Shown here piece after piece: positions 30,123 to 40,562 of a stretch of 46,175 nucleotides of DNA. A program made the position numbers and the translations under genes. The stretch lies in NCBI GenBank assembly GCA_032718475.1, contig JAUCBJ010004093.1, positions 1-46,175 of the forward strand, given 5' to 3'. How positions within the stretch are numbered: position 1 is the first letter of the stretch; each line of letters starts with the position of its first letter. This DNA comes from Nemertoderma westbladi (taxonomy: Eukaryota > Xenacoelomorpha > Nemertodermatida > Nemertodermatidae). The notes below the pieces were generated by a model. It was not told where the DNA came from. It did not search any database and saw only the letters and a list, made by a program, of their open reading frames with translations.

Positions 30123-33100
30123 ATGGCAGATGCGGTTTATTCGGACCCCCTTCTCAACCTTCCTGCAGCCGTACTCACTAGGGTATTGATTGCGGTGGAG
30201 GAACACCAGATTGATTGGGCGAGAAGTAAGCGATCGACCAAGGATAGTTATGCTGGATATACAAGGGAAGAACTGAAGTCTATTGTCGAGTCGCAATGGA
30301 ACTTCCCCGGACCCGGACTCCCGTTTGACTTATCGGAAGCTACCTGGGAACACATACACAGGATGGGAGTGACAAAGGAAACCAGCGATCCAGCTGTATG
30401 GAAGAGGTCAGCAGCCGGATACGTACAGGGATTCTTCAGCTCCATGGAGCGATTAGAGGAACAATTGTTTAGACAACCACAAGGACCTCAAGAGCAGGGA
30501 GAGCTGCTTTATCAAGTTAGAGAAAAAATTCTAAGAATCAGACTAATCTTATCTGCCTTTGAGGAGGCTTCGAAAAGAAGACAAGACACGTCGTTGCAAG
30601 TTACCGTAAAGACTTGGTTACAGCGGGTGAGTCTCCAAGTTCAAAGAACTGCCCCGTGGAAATCTCAGTTGGATGAGCGCTCAACCCTTGGAGAATCAAC
30701 AGACGCTACCTTTTCCCAAGTGGAAAGTGAAGCGACAGCAGAGAAACCGCATAAGAGGGATGCTATTGACATCTATCTGTCAGACTATCAACGCTTTGTA
30801 GGTGACGAAGAGTTGAGGAGTCGGCTGGATGGACTTAGCCCTAATAGTGAAGGAGCCAAGCTTGTGTTGGACGCAATCGATGCGGATATGATAGCTGCGA
30901 ACCAAGCTAAATTTGATGAAAGCATCCGCATCGCTAAGGTTCAAGAAGAACAAGTAAAGAAAAAATGTATAGAAGATAGAAAGACAGCAGCAGCGGCAGT
31001 GGCAGCGGCAGAAGCGGAAAGAAAAGCGGCAGAAGTGGATAGAAAAGCAGCAGAGGCAGCGGCAGCGGCAGAAGCGGAAAGAAAGGCGGCCGAAGCGGAA
31101 AGAAAGATAGCAGTGGCAGAAGCAGAACGGAGGGCATCTGAAGAGACAACCCAACTAGAGTTGGAAAATCTTCAAGAGAGGCAAGACAACTTCAATAAAC
31201 AGTTAACAGCTAGTAATATGCAGATGATGAATCGATCTACTCCCAAAAGACAGGGATATACATCATCTGATGAAGGCGATACCACCGATCCTGAAGGCAG
31301 AGGAAATAGATCTCGTCTAAGCAGACGTAGAAGAATGTCCCACCGTCAGAAATTGCCTGATTTGCCCCCAGCTGTTAGAAGGCAACTAACTAACACAGGT
31401 TTAGGTAGTACAGAACCCACAGACCAAATAATTAAAATAGAAAGACTCCCTACTATAGTAGATGAGCCTGAAATAATTAGGCCTGTTCTCGAAGCCACCC
31501 CCTCGGTGATAGAGACCCCTGTACTCCCTGAACCTATCTCTAAATTCCCTCTGCACAGCACTAAGCTACCTGTGCCCAGCAGAACAGCCCATGAGACAGT
31601 TCATGTCCTGGACTCCGAGCGAAATATTAATGATTTGTCGCCCGTTGTCCCTCGTCCGCCCGCTACAACGTTGGCGGCTCGCGCTTCGGCGGTCGAGTGG
31701 GTGGATGAGAGACGGCGGGGGATGGATCTCCTGCTCGGGCAGATGCAGGAGACTGTTAAGCAGTTCAAGGGCACAGTAAGGGAAAGTAGGTTAGAGTTGC
31801 AAGAAGTGCAGCAAAGTATCGCGTTAGAATGCGATAAATTAGTAAATACACAAAAGGGTATAACAAGGGTATCTCATGCGCAAGGTGTGGAGCCTACACG
31901 CATCTATACTGCTAGTGAAGTAGAAACTCCTATAGTGAACCCTATTAAGGGTAATTATAAACCTGTTGACAATGATATTCCCTATAGACCTGATCATAAT
32001 CCGAGAAATTTATATACCGATAACTCGATATTAAATAACACAATGGCCCAAGAAAGTTTTACGCGTCAAATGGCTAGAACCGAAGCCCGTCAAGAGGTAA
32101 AGGTGGGAGAGATAGTCAAGTTCAATGGAGATGAGATGAAATGGTTACCTTTTAATGAATATTACAAAGATAACATACAGAACTCTGTGCTATCTAATGG
32201 AGAGAAACTTAGATTCCTCATCGAGTGCTTGGAAGGATCTCCCAAGTTAATGGCGTTAAAGTTTATTGGACATCCAGATGGATTAATACAAGTTTGGGAT
32301 ATACTAAACATCAGGTATGGTAATAGGAATAACATAGCTAAATATTTGTATGCAAAATTAGTAGCGCCCCGAAAGTTCATTAGCAGCGGGATAATAGAGT
32401 TTTCCGATGAGATTCAAGAGATCTGTAGACAATTAGATTGGCTAGGTAAGTCTCATGAATATCAGAGTTCTATGGTTATTGGAGCCGTGGCTTCTACTAT
32501 ACCGAAGAGTGGAGTAGGTACACGCTGGGATAAGAAAGTGTTATATATGATGGAACAACAACGACGAGACCCTACCATGGCTGATCTCATGTCATTCTTA
32601 GATGGAGAAGTGAAATTACAGCTCCTAAGGCAGTCCAGAGAGAAGACACCGGAAAACAAGGTAAGTGAGAAACCCGTTTCTAGGAGAAAAGTAACACCAG
32701 TGTGTTATACCGACGACGGCGAAAGCCAGGCTTCTCAAGGGGGGGACAGCGGGAAAGACACTGAAAGATCTTATTATGTCAATAAAACGCCTAAAGAACA
32801 GGTAAGTAAATTCAAGTCTCGAACCAATGACAGGAGAGAACAGGTAAGAAAAACTCCTCCTACGTCTCCTAAGAGAATTCAGTTAAGAAAGCCTGAAGAA
32901 AGAACGAGTGTGCACAATGTTACTCAAAATAAGGTAAGTAACATCAAACCGAAATGTGTGCTATGTGATGGGACCCACCGTTTGAATATGTGTGATGAAT
33001 TCCTAAAGAAATCATTAACGGATAGACGGGAAGTCATGTGGGATAAGCGGTTGTGTTATAATTGCCTCAGACAAGGACACCAACGGCGAGCCTGTTACTC

Positions 33101-33374
33101 CGACACAAGGTGTGCAAAGTGCGGTGCGAAACATCATATCTTGTTGCACACTGAATTCGAGCGAAACAGCCAGAGTCAGGTAAGTGATTCCGAACTACAT
33201 GTCCAATTCAGTGATGTGAACGACACTGACCAAAGTTCTGAGATGGAAGGATTCTATACGGATGAATTCTCCGACGAAAATGAATCCTGTTACATGATAA
33301 ATACCGCAGTGTATCGAGCACTTACATATGAAAAAGACACAGACAGCGACCTCACCCTAACTACTTCTGACTGA
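30123..33374 (+). CDS. BEL-2 Gag
   Basis: 1083 aa from the ATG at 30123. The N-terminal third is helical. Residues ~286-341 are an Ala/Glu/Lys/Arg coiled coil of repeated AEAERKAAE-like units. A basic region follows (~residues 390-415, RSRLSRRRRMSHRQK). A Pao-type capsid-like domain lies at ~660-800 (FNGDEMKWLPFNEYY, LIECLEGSPKLMALKFIG, WDILNIRYGN). Zinc knuckles lie at ~945-1015: CVLCDGTHRLNMC, CYNCLRQGHQRRAC (canonical CX2CX4HX4C) and CAKCGAKHHILLH. It would form the particle and package the RNA. The stop overlaps the upstream edge of the protease frame by 4 bases. Confidence 0.85.
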   Translation: MADAVYSDPLLNLPAAVLTRVLIAVEEHQIDWARSKRSTKDSYAGYTREELKSIVESQWNFPGPGLPFDLSEATWEHIHRMGVTKETSDPAVWKRSAAGYVQGFFSSMERLEEQLFRQPQGPQEQGELLYQVREKILRIRLILSAFEEASKRRQDTSLQVTVKTWLQRVSLQVQRTAPWKSQLDERSTLGESTDATFSQVESEATAEKPHKRDAIDIYLSDYQRFVGDEELRSRLDGLSPNSEGAKLVLDAIDADMIAANQAKFDESIRIAKVQEEQVKKKCIEDRKTAAAAVAAAEAERKAAEVDRKAAEAAAAAEAERKAAEAERKIAVAEAERRASEETTQLELENLQERQDNFNKQLTASNMQMMNRSTPKRQGYTSSDEGDTTDPEGRGNRSRLSRRRRMSHRQKLPDLPPAVRRQLTNTGLGSTEPTDQIIKIERLPTIVDEPEIIRPVLEATPSVIETPVLPEPISKFPLHSTKLPVPSRTAHETVHVLDSERNINDLSPVVPRPPATTLAARASAVEWVDERRRGMDLLLGQMQETVKQFKGTVRESRLELQEVQQSIALECDKLVNTQKGITRVSHAQGVEPTRIYTASEVETPIVNPIKGNYKPVDNDIPYRPDHNPRNLYTDNSILNNTMAQESFTRQMARTEARQEVKVGEIVKFNGDEMKWLPFNEYYKDNIQNSVLSNGEKLRFLIECLEGSPKLMALKFIGHPDGLIQVWDILNIRYGNRNNIAKYLYAKLVAPRKFISSGIIEFSDEIQEICRQLDWLGKSHEYQSSMVIGAVASTIPKSGVGTRWDKKVLYMMEQQRRDPTMADLMSFLDGEVKLQLLRQSREKTPENKVSEKPVSRRKVTPVCYTDDGESQASQGGDSGKDTERSYYVNKTPKEQVSKFKSRTNDRREQVRKTPPTSPKRIQLRKPEERTSVHNVTQNKVSNIKPKCVLCDGTHRLNMCDEFLKKSLTDRREVMWDKRLCYNCLRQGHQRRACYSDTRCAKCGAKHHILLHTEFERNSQSQVSDSELHVQFSDVNDTDQSSEMEGFYTDEFSDENESCYMINTAVYRALTYEKDTDSDLTLTTSD

Positions 33375-34534
33375 CAACCATCTTGGAAACTCCTAAAAGG
33401 AGTTATATAGTGAACGCCCGCCTTGACTCCGGTAGCACAGGAACATTCATCGACAAAGAACTAGCCGAAGACATCTTTGCTGGACAACCCAAGTTCCGAA
33501 CTAAGCTAAACATGTCAGGAATTATGCAGGTTTGGAAATCTACCGTAATAGCGGATTATTATGTAGGCGCGTTGTCCACCCCCCAGGATGAACTAGGAGA
33601 ACACAGCATAAGGTCAGTAAAAATGGTAGCGATAAAGAACTTCGCTACCAGCCAAGTGGAACCTTATAACTGGGATGAGGACGATTTCACCCAGCAGCTT
33701 GAAATACCTAGATTCAACACCGATTACCCTGGAGTGCAAATACTCATCGGTCAAAATGCGCATGAAGCGCTCGAGACATTGGAGAAACGGCCCGCTCAAC
33801 CGCAACCACTACAAGCTTATGCGGTAAGAACTAGAGTGGGTTGGTACTTTACTGGCCCTTCCCGTAGAACTCTCATGGAAAGATTACCGAAAGATCAGGT
33901 ATATCAAGTAAGAGAATGGGAAGTGGAGAGCAGTGAGTTAGACGATCCAACTGAGGGAACTCCATACACCTCAGATAACGACGATATCCACCAACTCTTC
34001 GACGAGGAGAATACAATTGATCTCCTTACGGAAAACGAGACTTGGCAAAACCAAGTGAACCTATGTCAGCTCATTCGTCCATCAGAACGAGTCGACTATA
34101 ACGACGAACTGAATGACGTCATTGAACGTTATAATGCAAAAACTCGGGATGAACACGCCGTACGATTCTTTACTCAAGAGGCTGTAGAGCCCAATTCCTA
34201 CGATAAGGCCCTATCGGTAGAAGAAGAAAGAGCCAAGCAGATCCAAGAGACAACTACACGCTTTCTTAAAGATCAAGGTAGATATGAAATCGGTCTACCT
34301 TTCCGAAAACGAGAACCAAAGTTCATAAACAACAGACCCTTGGCGGAGAAAAGAATTGCTCAACTACATCGACGCCTTACGGCAAATTCTTCAGCTAAAG
34401 AAATGTATCAAACGCAGTTGAAGAAATTTATTAACAAAGGATATGTGGAGCGAGTACCGGAAGAAACACCTATAACTGAGAGAACGTATTATTTAACACA
34501 TCATTACGTTCCCAAACCCGGTAAACCCTTATGA
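33371..34534 (+). CDS. BEL-2 aspartic protease and RT entry region
   Basis: Frame open from 33371, -1 relative to gag; there is no ATG near the start, so it needs frameshift, readthrough or a lost base. The protease site is RLDSGSTGTFID, with the Asp codon at 33425-33427. LIGQNAHEALE and VGWYFTGP follow, as in other Pao elements, then the RT entry (YYLTHHYVPKPGKP). It ends in TGA at 34532-34534 because one extra T shifts the frame: the homologous text continues at once in the next frame. Confidence 0.8.
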   Translation: MTTILETPKRSYIVNARLDSGSTGTFIDKELAEDIFAGQPKFRTKLNMSGIMQVWKSTVIADYYVGALSTPQDELGEHSIRSVKMVAIKNFATSQVEPYNWDEDDFTQQLEIPRFNTDYPGVQILIGQNAHEALETLEKRPAQPQPLQAYAVRTRVGWYFTGPSRRTLMERLPKDQVYQVREWEVESSELDDPTEGTPYTSDNDDIHQLFDEENTIDLLTENETWQNQVNLCQLIRPSERVDYNDELNDVIERYNAKTRDEHAVRFFTQEAVEPNSYDKALSVEEERAKQIQETTTRFLKDQGRYEIGLPFRKREPKFINNRPLAEKRIAQLHRRLTANSSAKEMYQTQLKKFINKGYVERVPEETPITERTYYLTHHYVPKPGKPL

Positions 34535-34535
34535 G

Positions 34536-35579
34536 GTACGAGTAGTGTTTGACGGCTCTGCCCTTTACATGGGCCCATCCCTTAATTCCGAGTTGTTACC
34601 AGGACCCAACTTACTCCAATCTTTGTTGGGAATACTCTTAAGATTACGACAATATTCAATCGCTTTCGCCTCCGATATAGAAGGCATGTTCTTACAAGTC
34701 AAGGTGCTGGATAGGGATCGAGATAGCCTACGATTTCTGTGGTGGCCTGAAGGAGACCTCAACCAGAAACCGGTGGAATATTGGATGACCATCCAGGCTT
34801 TTGGGATAATCTCGAGCCCTTCAAACGCCTGTTCAGTGGTGCGCACCACTGTGGATGACAACCGGGAAGCCTTCTCTAAAGAGGTGATCGACAACATCAA
34901 ACGGGATATATACATGGACAACAATCTAAAGTCCCTTCCATCAGTCGAAGAAGCCATTGATGTCGCCAAAGGAACGGTAGAGTGCTTAAAAAGAGGTGGA
35001 TTTCGATTAACTAAATTCACCAGCAACTCCCGTGAGTTTCTGGAGTCGATCCCGGTAGAAGATCGAGGAGCGAAAGACCTAGATCTAATCAAAGATGATC
35101 TTCCAGAGACCAAGACACTTGGTTTGAAATGGGACACAGAGAGAGATATCCTGTTTTTCCAGCTAAAACAGCGAGATAATCCAGCTCGGACTAAACGGAT
35201 TTGTTTAAGTATCCTGAGCACTTATTTCGATCCATTGGGATTTATTAGCCCAGTTATATTGATTGCTCGGAGTTTAGTACAACAAATGTGGCTTGAAAAC
35301 CACTCATGGGACGATCCCCTTAAGGGAGAATTATTAATGAAGTGGATGAAATGGGAAGATTCTCTACCAGCCATAGAGAACTTTATAATTTCCCGTTCAT
35401 ATTTTGGTCATGTTCTCCCTACGTATTCCTATCAACTCCATGTGTTTGGAGACACCAGCGATATGGGAATAGGTATAGTAGCCTATCTGAGAGTGGAAAC
35501 TCCGGATGGAATCAAAGTCGCCTTGGTTACCTCTAAAGCATTGATAAACAACAAGTTGAAAGTTCCTCGAGCGGAGTGA
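34536..35579 (+). CDS. BEL-2 reverse transcriptase and RNase H start
   Basis: Continues pol after the frameshift near 34530. RT signatures: VVFDGSALYMGPSLNSELLPG, FASDIEGMFLQV (motif A), DSLRFLWW and ETKTLGLKWD. The motif C box reads YMDN (34911-34922) rather than the YVDD seen in BEL-1, so the second Asp is Asn. RNase H begins with LHVFGDTSDMGIG and VPRAE. A TGA at 35577-35579 interrupts the frame right after PRAE, and the same frame resumes with KAALYTT. Confidence 0.8.
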   Translation, partial: VRVVFDGSALYMGPSLNSELLPGPNLLQSLLGILLRLRQYSIAFASDIEGMFLQVKVLDRDRDSLRFLWWPEGDLNQKPVEYWMTIQAFGIISSPSNACSVVRTTVDDNREAFSKEVIDNIKRDIYMDNNLKSLPSVEEAIDVAKGTVECLKRGGFRLTKFTSNSREFLESIPVEDRGAKDLDLIKDDLPETKTLGLKWDTERDILFFQLKQRDNPARTKRICLSILSTYFDPLGFISPVILIARSLVQQMWLENHSWDDPLKGELLMKWMKWEDSLPAIENFIISRSYFGHVLPTYSYQLHVFGDTSDMGIGIVAYLRVETPDGIKVALVTSKALINNKLKVPRAE

Positions 35580-37796
35580 AAAGCGGCTCTATACACTACA
35601 GCCATCGGCCGTAATGTAACAGAACAGATCGATTATCCATTGGAGAAAACTGTCTATTGGACCGATGCTTTACTCGTGTTGGAGTATATAACCAATGAAG
35701 TCTGTCAGTTCAGCGTCTTCATTACCAACAGAGTAGCCATTATACTTAGTCGCACGAAGATCGATCAATGGAGACATTGCCCTGGAACAATCAATCCAGC
35801 AGACATCGCCTCCAGGGGAGCAACTCCACAAGAACTGGTAGATACTCCAGACTGGTTAGGTGGACCCGACTTCCTCTACAAAGAAGAAGAAGAATGGCCT
35901 CCTCATCTTACTACAGCAGAGATTAGACAGGCCAAGGGAGCGGAGAAAATCAAACCTAAAACTCGGGCGAGTAAATCGAAGTTATTTAAACCTATGGTAG
36001 ATCTGTCTGTACTACACACTTCCGGAGACGACGCTTTGGATCCGAAACCCATAGCCATAAATAAGTCTGTTGTGGAAATCCGTGAGAAGGATTGGAAATC
36101 TGGAATACCAGACGTCTCGCAAGGACTCTCACCTCTCCTGCAGAGAGCGATACATCACTACAGTTCCTGGAATCGGCTCTGTAAGGCCGTTACATATTTA
36201 AAACGATGTTTTCATCATCACTACTCCGGGACGAAGACCAATAGTGATACCGCTCCACTGACATCGGTGCAGGTCCATGTTGTTAAAGATCTTCCCAAAT
36301 ATAAGATATCCGACAGGTTTCTGAAGGAGAAGATCAGTTATCAGGAGCATGAAGAAACCAATAAGCAGATGCTGAGACTCCTGCAATGCTATGAGGATTC
36401 CGATAGGTATTTCCTGTTGTTGAGAAATCCACAGATGCGCTTAAGGGATCGTTTCTCTAGCACAATGATAGATGGGTTGATACGTGTTGGAGGAAGATTA
36501 ACGAATGCTCCATTATCCTTTGACACTAAGTTTCCCATACTCATTAGAAATCTTGAGATACAAGTCAAGATGATTGTAGATGTTCACAGCAAACTTTATC
36601 ATGCTGGTAGAGAACGAGTTCTTAGCGAAATTCGAACTCGCTATTATTTTTATAAACCCCGTAGAGCTCTGAACCAAGTTCTTAGGAACTGCATACCCTG
36701 TAGGAAAGCATTCAGTAGGCCTTTAACACAGCGAGAGGCAGAATTACCTAGGGAACGAGTAAGCTTCTATGAACCACCCTTTACTAATACCGGTGTAGAT
36801 TTATTTGGCCCTATTGAAGTATATCGTGCTAGGACTATAGTCAAGAGATGGTGTGTCATCTTTGTTTGTATGACTTGTAGAGCTATCCATCTCGATATGG
36901 TGAACGATTTATCTACCAACAGTTTCCTATTAAGCTTACGACGACAGATCGCTCGCTTTGGAACTAGTAACACGATGAGATCTGATAAGGGAACAAACTT
37001 CATTGGTGCCAACAATGAAATCAAAGCTTACGTCAAAGATTGGAACCAAAGACAGGTGGACGATCAGCTAAGGGTAACAGCGTCTAGCTGGACCTTCAAC
37101 GCCGCCGACGCCCCTTGGTGGGGAGGAAGTTGGGAGAGATTAATCAGGAGCGTGAAGACCGTATTTCACTTTATAGTACCGTGCCGCGCGTATCTCACCG
37201 ACGAACTTTTGCGGACGTTAATGGAGGAAATCGCCGCCTATCTCAACGAGAGACCGCTTATGCCAGTCTCATCGAGTCCCGATTCCCTGGAAGCGCTAAC
37301 ACCCACGCACTTCCTACTGAAGAAACCTGTAGCCATGCTCCCACAATCGGAAATCACAGACGGAGACGAATACTGCCGGCAAACTTGGCAACTCATGCAG
37401 TTGTTATCCCGTCGTTTCGCTGACCATTTCGAAAAACACTATCTGCCCACGCTACAACTTCAAACGAAGTGGTTTGCGCAGCAAGAAAACGTCAGCGCTG
37501 GAGACATGGTCCTTATTGTGGATTCAGATCTTCCACGTAAGCGGTGGCAGACAGGTCGTATCATCGAGACTCACATCTCGGATGACGGTTTGGTGCGATC
37601 GGTAGAACTCGTCGTCATGCGACGTAACTTCAAGAAACCGGGAATTGTCTTCGAGACACAGCAGCTCAATCGCCCAGTTGGTCGTTTATGTTTACTGGAA
37701 AGAGACAGAGAACTCTCCGGAAACTATGGAAGACAAGATACGCTTCCCACGACCACCTCCCTAATCCAACAAACATCTAGGGACTCCCCAGCTTAG
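35580..37796 (+). CDS. BEL-2 RNase H end and integrase
   Basis: Same frame beyond the TGA. RNase H ends with VYWTDALLVLEYI, then QWRHCPGTINPADIASRGA and WLGGPDFL. The integrase zinc-binding part is HSKLYHAGRERV...CIPC. The catalytic core has TGVDLFGP (Asp), RSDKGTNFIG (Asp) and GGSWERLIRSVK (Glu), so D,D,E is complete. It ends with a Pao-type C-terminal domain (WQTGRIIETHISDDGLVRSVELV). The stop is at 37794-37796. It would insert the cDNA with 5-bp duplication, matching GTAGG. Confidence 0.85.
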   Translation, partial: KAALYTTAIGRNVTEQIDYPLEKTVYWTDALLVLEYITNEVCQFSVFITNRVAIILSRTKIDQWRHCPGTINPADIASRGATPQELVDTPDWLGGPDFLYKEEEEWPPHLTTAEIRQAKGAEKIKPKTRASKSKLFKPMVDLSVLHTSGDDALDPKPIAINKSVVEIREKDWKSGIPDVSQGLSPLLQRAIHHYSSWNRLCKAVTYLKRCFHHHYSGTKTNSDTAPLTSVQVHVVKDLPKYKISDRFLKEKISYQEHEETNKQMLRLLQCYEDSDRYFLLLRNPQMRLRDRFSSTMIDGLIRVGGRLTNAPLSFDTKFPILIRNLEIQVKMIVDVHSKLYHAGRERVLSEIRTRYYFYKPRRALNQVLRNCIPCRKAFSRPLTQREAELPRERVSFYEPPFTNTGVDLFGPIEVYRARTIVKRWCVIFVCMTCRAIHLDMVNDLSTNSFLLSLRRQIARFGTSNTMRSDKGTNFIGANNEIKAYVKDWNQRQVDDQLRVTASSWTFNAADAPWWGGSWERLIRSVKTVFHFIVPCRAYLTDELLRTLMEEIAAYLNERPLMPVSSSPDSLEALTPTHFLLKKPVAMLPQSEITDGDEYCRQTWQLMQLLSRRFADHFEKHYLPTLQLQTKWFAQQENVSAGDMVLIVDSDLPRKRWQTGRIIETHISDDGLVRSVELVVMRRNFKKPGIVFETQQLNRPVGRLCLLERDRELSGNYGRQDTLPTTTSLIQQTSRDSPA

Positions 37797-39431
37797 TAGC
37801 GTATGAAGTGGGTGTGTGACCATATTATTTTATATTCTTATCATTTTATATTTATGTATGTATTATTATGTAATTTTATTATAATCGTTTTCTTTAATTT
37901 TATTTAGTAGAATGTTATTTTAGCGATTATTTAGTAGATTAGTGCAATATATATTCGCGTTTATTACTTAATTACTTATATATTATATATTTAGTGCGAC
38001 GGCGAGAAATAATTCTTTTTCTCTTTCCTTACTGTCCGTATTACATTACAAATATGTAACTACAGTAAGATGAAATGTCCATACTTATTAAAGTACAATA
38101 AAGCTCCTACTATATTCAAGTATTATTGGTGAGTAGAGTATTAGATATGCAAAATTCAGATCCTCGTGTCTCGGCTAAACCAAGCTCTGGGTAGACCTTG
38201 GAAACGACTTGCCTCTTCTCACTGACATTGCTTCGTGCGATATTGCTCTCATACCGTATCTTAAATAATACATATAGTAGCGTGATGTTCCTTTAACAGT
38301 AGCGTACAACGCAAAAATAAATCTGTTAAACCCTTTGACCATCTGTAATTCTAGTCGATTAAGATATCGCGGCACCCACCGATATACTTGAAAGACAAAA
38401 TTCTAGAATCAGTGGTTAACGTCCCCAGACAAGTTCTGGAATAAACTGGTGCCCATCCTAAATGTTAATTATTAATATTTATAAAATCTGTCAAATTTAA
38501 GATCCTTTAAAATTCTAGTCGATTAAGATATCGTAGCACTTACCGATATTCTTAAAAAAGACAAATTTCCTAGAATCAAGGATCCCAGTCCCCAGATATG
38601 TTCTGGAATAAAATTGTGTCTATTTAATATTAAATAATAAAATTTACGGGAATAAATTTAAATTCATGTTTTAATGAATTTAATAAATTGTCATTTTTAT
38701 ACAATTTATAACATTCCCAAAATTCCTTTAATTAATAGATCATGGGAGCGGAGATTCACTCTATTAAGTGTATTAGTGTGCGAGAATCTCCAATATATAG
38801 TCAATAGCCGATAAAATTCATAAAATCATGTATAGAGAGGATATTGACCATTAAAGAATTACTATTAAATAGCATCCCAGATCTGTATGCATGAGAATTA
38901 CCCTAATTCTACCGCTAGCTTTCCATAATGTCACCATGGCAACAACCACGCTAGAATTAGAAGTGAGTTAAAAGAACAATAGAAAGCTTGCCCCATTGAA
39001 TAACATAGGGAATAAATAGCGCACTGCTAGTATCCAAGGATACATAATAATAAAGTGACATTCTGGAAGGCACTGACTAACGGACAAATGGCCCGAATAT
39101 GTACAGTTTGTGACAGTTGTGTTGAATTTGTGCGTTTATAGGTGAATGTTACTGCTAAAGTGTGTTTACAGTAGCGAGTCGCAATTGTGAAAGTAGCCCT
39201 AACTCTCCAGTAAGAACCTGAAGTACATCTAAGCCTTTGGGACGGACAGTGGAGTGACTTGTGCCGGTTATCGTTGTCGTTGTGTAGCTACATCGTTGGC
39301 GAAAGCACAGCGACGACGGTACATCGGCGCTGAGGATCTTACACTGTCCGGGGGCAGAGAGGGGTAGGCAGCGACGCCCGCTAGCCTAAAATATAAACTC
39401 ATTATAATATTGATAAACTCATATAGCAGAT
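37797..39431 (+). other. BEL-2 region between integrase and ORF-X
   Basis: 1.6 kb, AT-rich, no supported gene. It holds an AATAAA at about 38096, a two-unit tandem repeat (38340-38623) and a GC-richer run (39190-39390) before the ORF-X start. It could contain a promoter or splice acceptor for ORF-X; none can be fixed by eye. Confidence 0.5.
38340..38623 (+). repeat. tandem duplication, ~172-bp unit
   Basis: Two units share attctagtcgattaagatat, then accgatat, gacaaa, ctagaatca, 'gtccccaga' and ttctggaataaa. Both carry AATAAA near their ends. They lie between integrase and ORF-X. Confidence 0.8.
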
Positions 39432-40562
39432 ATGACTGAGTTGATAGAAGATGATCTTGGTATCAGGGAGCGATATACTCTACCTTTACAAGCGTTTGTC
39501 GATAGCTTGATACGCGGCGACGCTGGTCCAACTACTACGGAGGACGATGGTCGTTATATTGAACCGCCAATGTCCCAGGAGCAACTTACGCGTGAATTGG
39601 ATTAGAGAAAGTTCACCGCTCGCTATACGCATCGTAATGGTACGTATATGGACTTCTTAACTACTGGCCATCCTATCGATTTACACGATACGGACGATGT
39701 AGACACCGAAAGGGAAATGGTTTTATTTAAATATCATACCCAGCGGAGTCGGAACGATAAACCGAGAATAGAACACGAGAACTCTATTCGAAACAGACTC
39801 GAAAGGGAAGACGTTGAAGAGCCGGATAAACGCAGCGACTTCAACGATTATCTGGAATTCCTGAGAGAGACATATCTCAATATTGCCAGTCAACAAAATC
39901 TCGAAACTCGATATCCTCAAGGTATACATCATGATCCTATGATAGAACTCAAACGACTCTATTTCACTATGATGAATCTTACCGCCGATCGACCGCTACC
40001 TGTCGTCCCAGATAGCTTCGAACAGATCGAGGAATATTGTAAAACTGGAGAACGATCACCCGCGTTTCCCCTGCAGGACGTGCGTCTTTGGTATTACTGC
40101 GACGAATGCCCTAGACCCAATCAGCAAACGGAAAGACATAAACATCCGCGGAGACGTTGCGCTAAACACAGTTTTACACGATATACTTATGGGAGTTTCG
40201 AGCGAAACCTGTTCGACGTATCACCTAGGGTCGCTCGGCTCAAACGATCCTTGAATAAACCAATGATCAGAGTTCCGGAATACTCGGTCAGACCTCCTCA
40301 TTCCTCAGTTAGACCTCAGACTCTTGATCCTAATAGTATCACGGATCCGCCCGAACTGTACTCACTGTTCAAAGATCTAGTGTTACCCGAACAGTTGATC
40401 GGTGGCACTCCGGTAGTGGGCTCACTAGATATTCGCCAACCCTACCTAGCCGGATTAGGACGCAGTCATCTAATATCGCCGTTTAACCCGTACAACCGTC
40501 CCGGCTTCACCCGATACAACCCGTTACGGAAGTCGAAGAGAGCGTCGTACGAAACGCGTTAG
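39432..40562 (+). CDS. ORF-X, first part (unknown protein of BEL-2)
   Basis: ATG at 39432 begins a frame broken by one TAG at 39603-39605 and otherwise open to 40560-40562; a later ATG at 39648 also exists. Charged and Tyr/Arg/Pro-rich, with a possible Cys/His cluster (YYCDECPRPNQQTERHKH...CAKH, about 40095-40170). No signal peptide or membrane segment. From 40487 the -1 frame is also open and carries the coherent continuation, so the two parts are probably one protein disrupted by an indel between 40487 and 40562. I recognise no family; it lies downstream of integrase in the same LTR element. Confidence 0.7.

Noticed and set aside
34565-35221. Minus-strand frame of 218 codons
   Set aside because: Antisense shadow of BEL-2 RT.
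28169-38600. A separate LTR pair for the BEL-2 gag-pol inside the 18-kb element
   Set aside because: Comparing 27598-29807 with 37797-39431 by eye I found no shared direct repeat; the leader repeats are local duplications.
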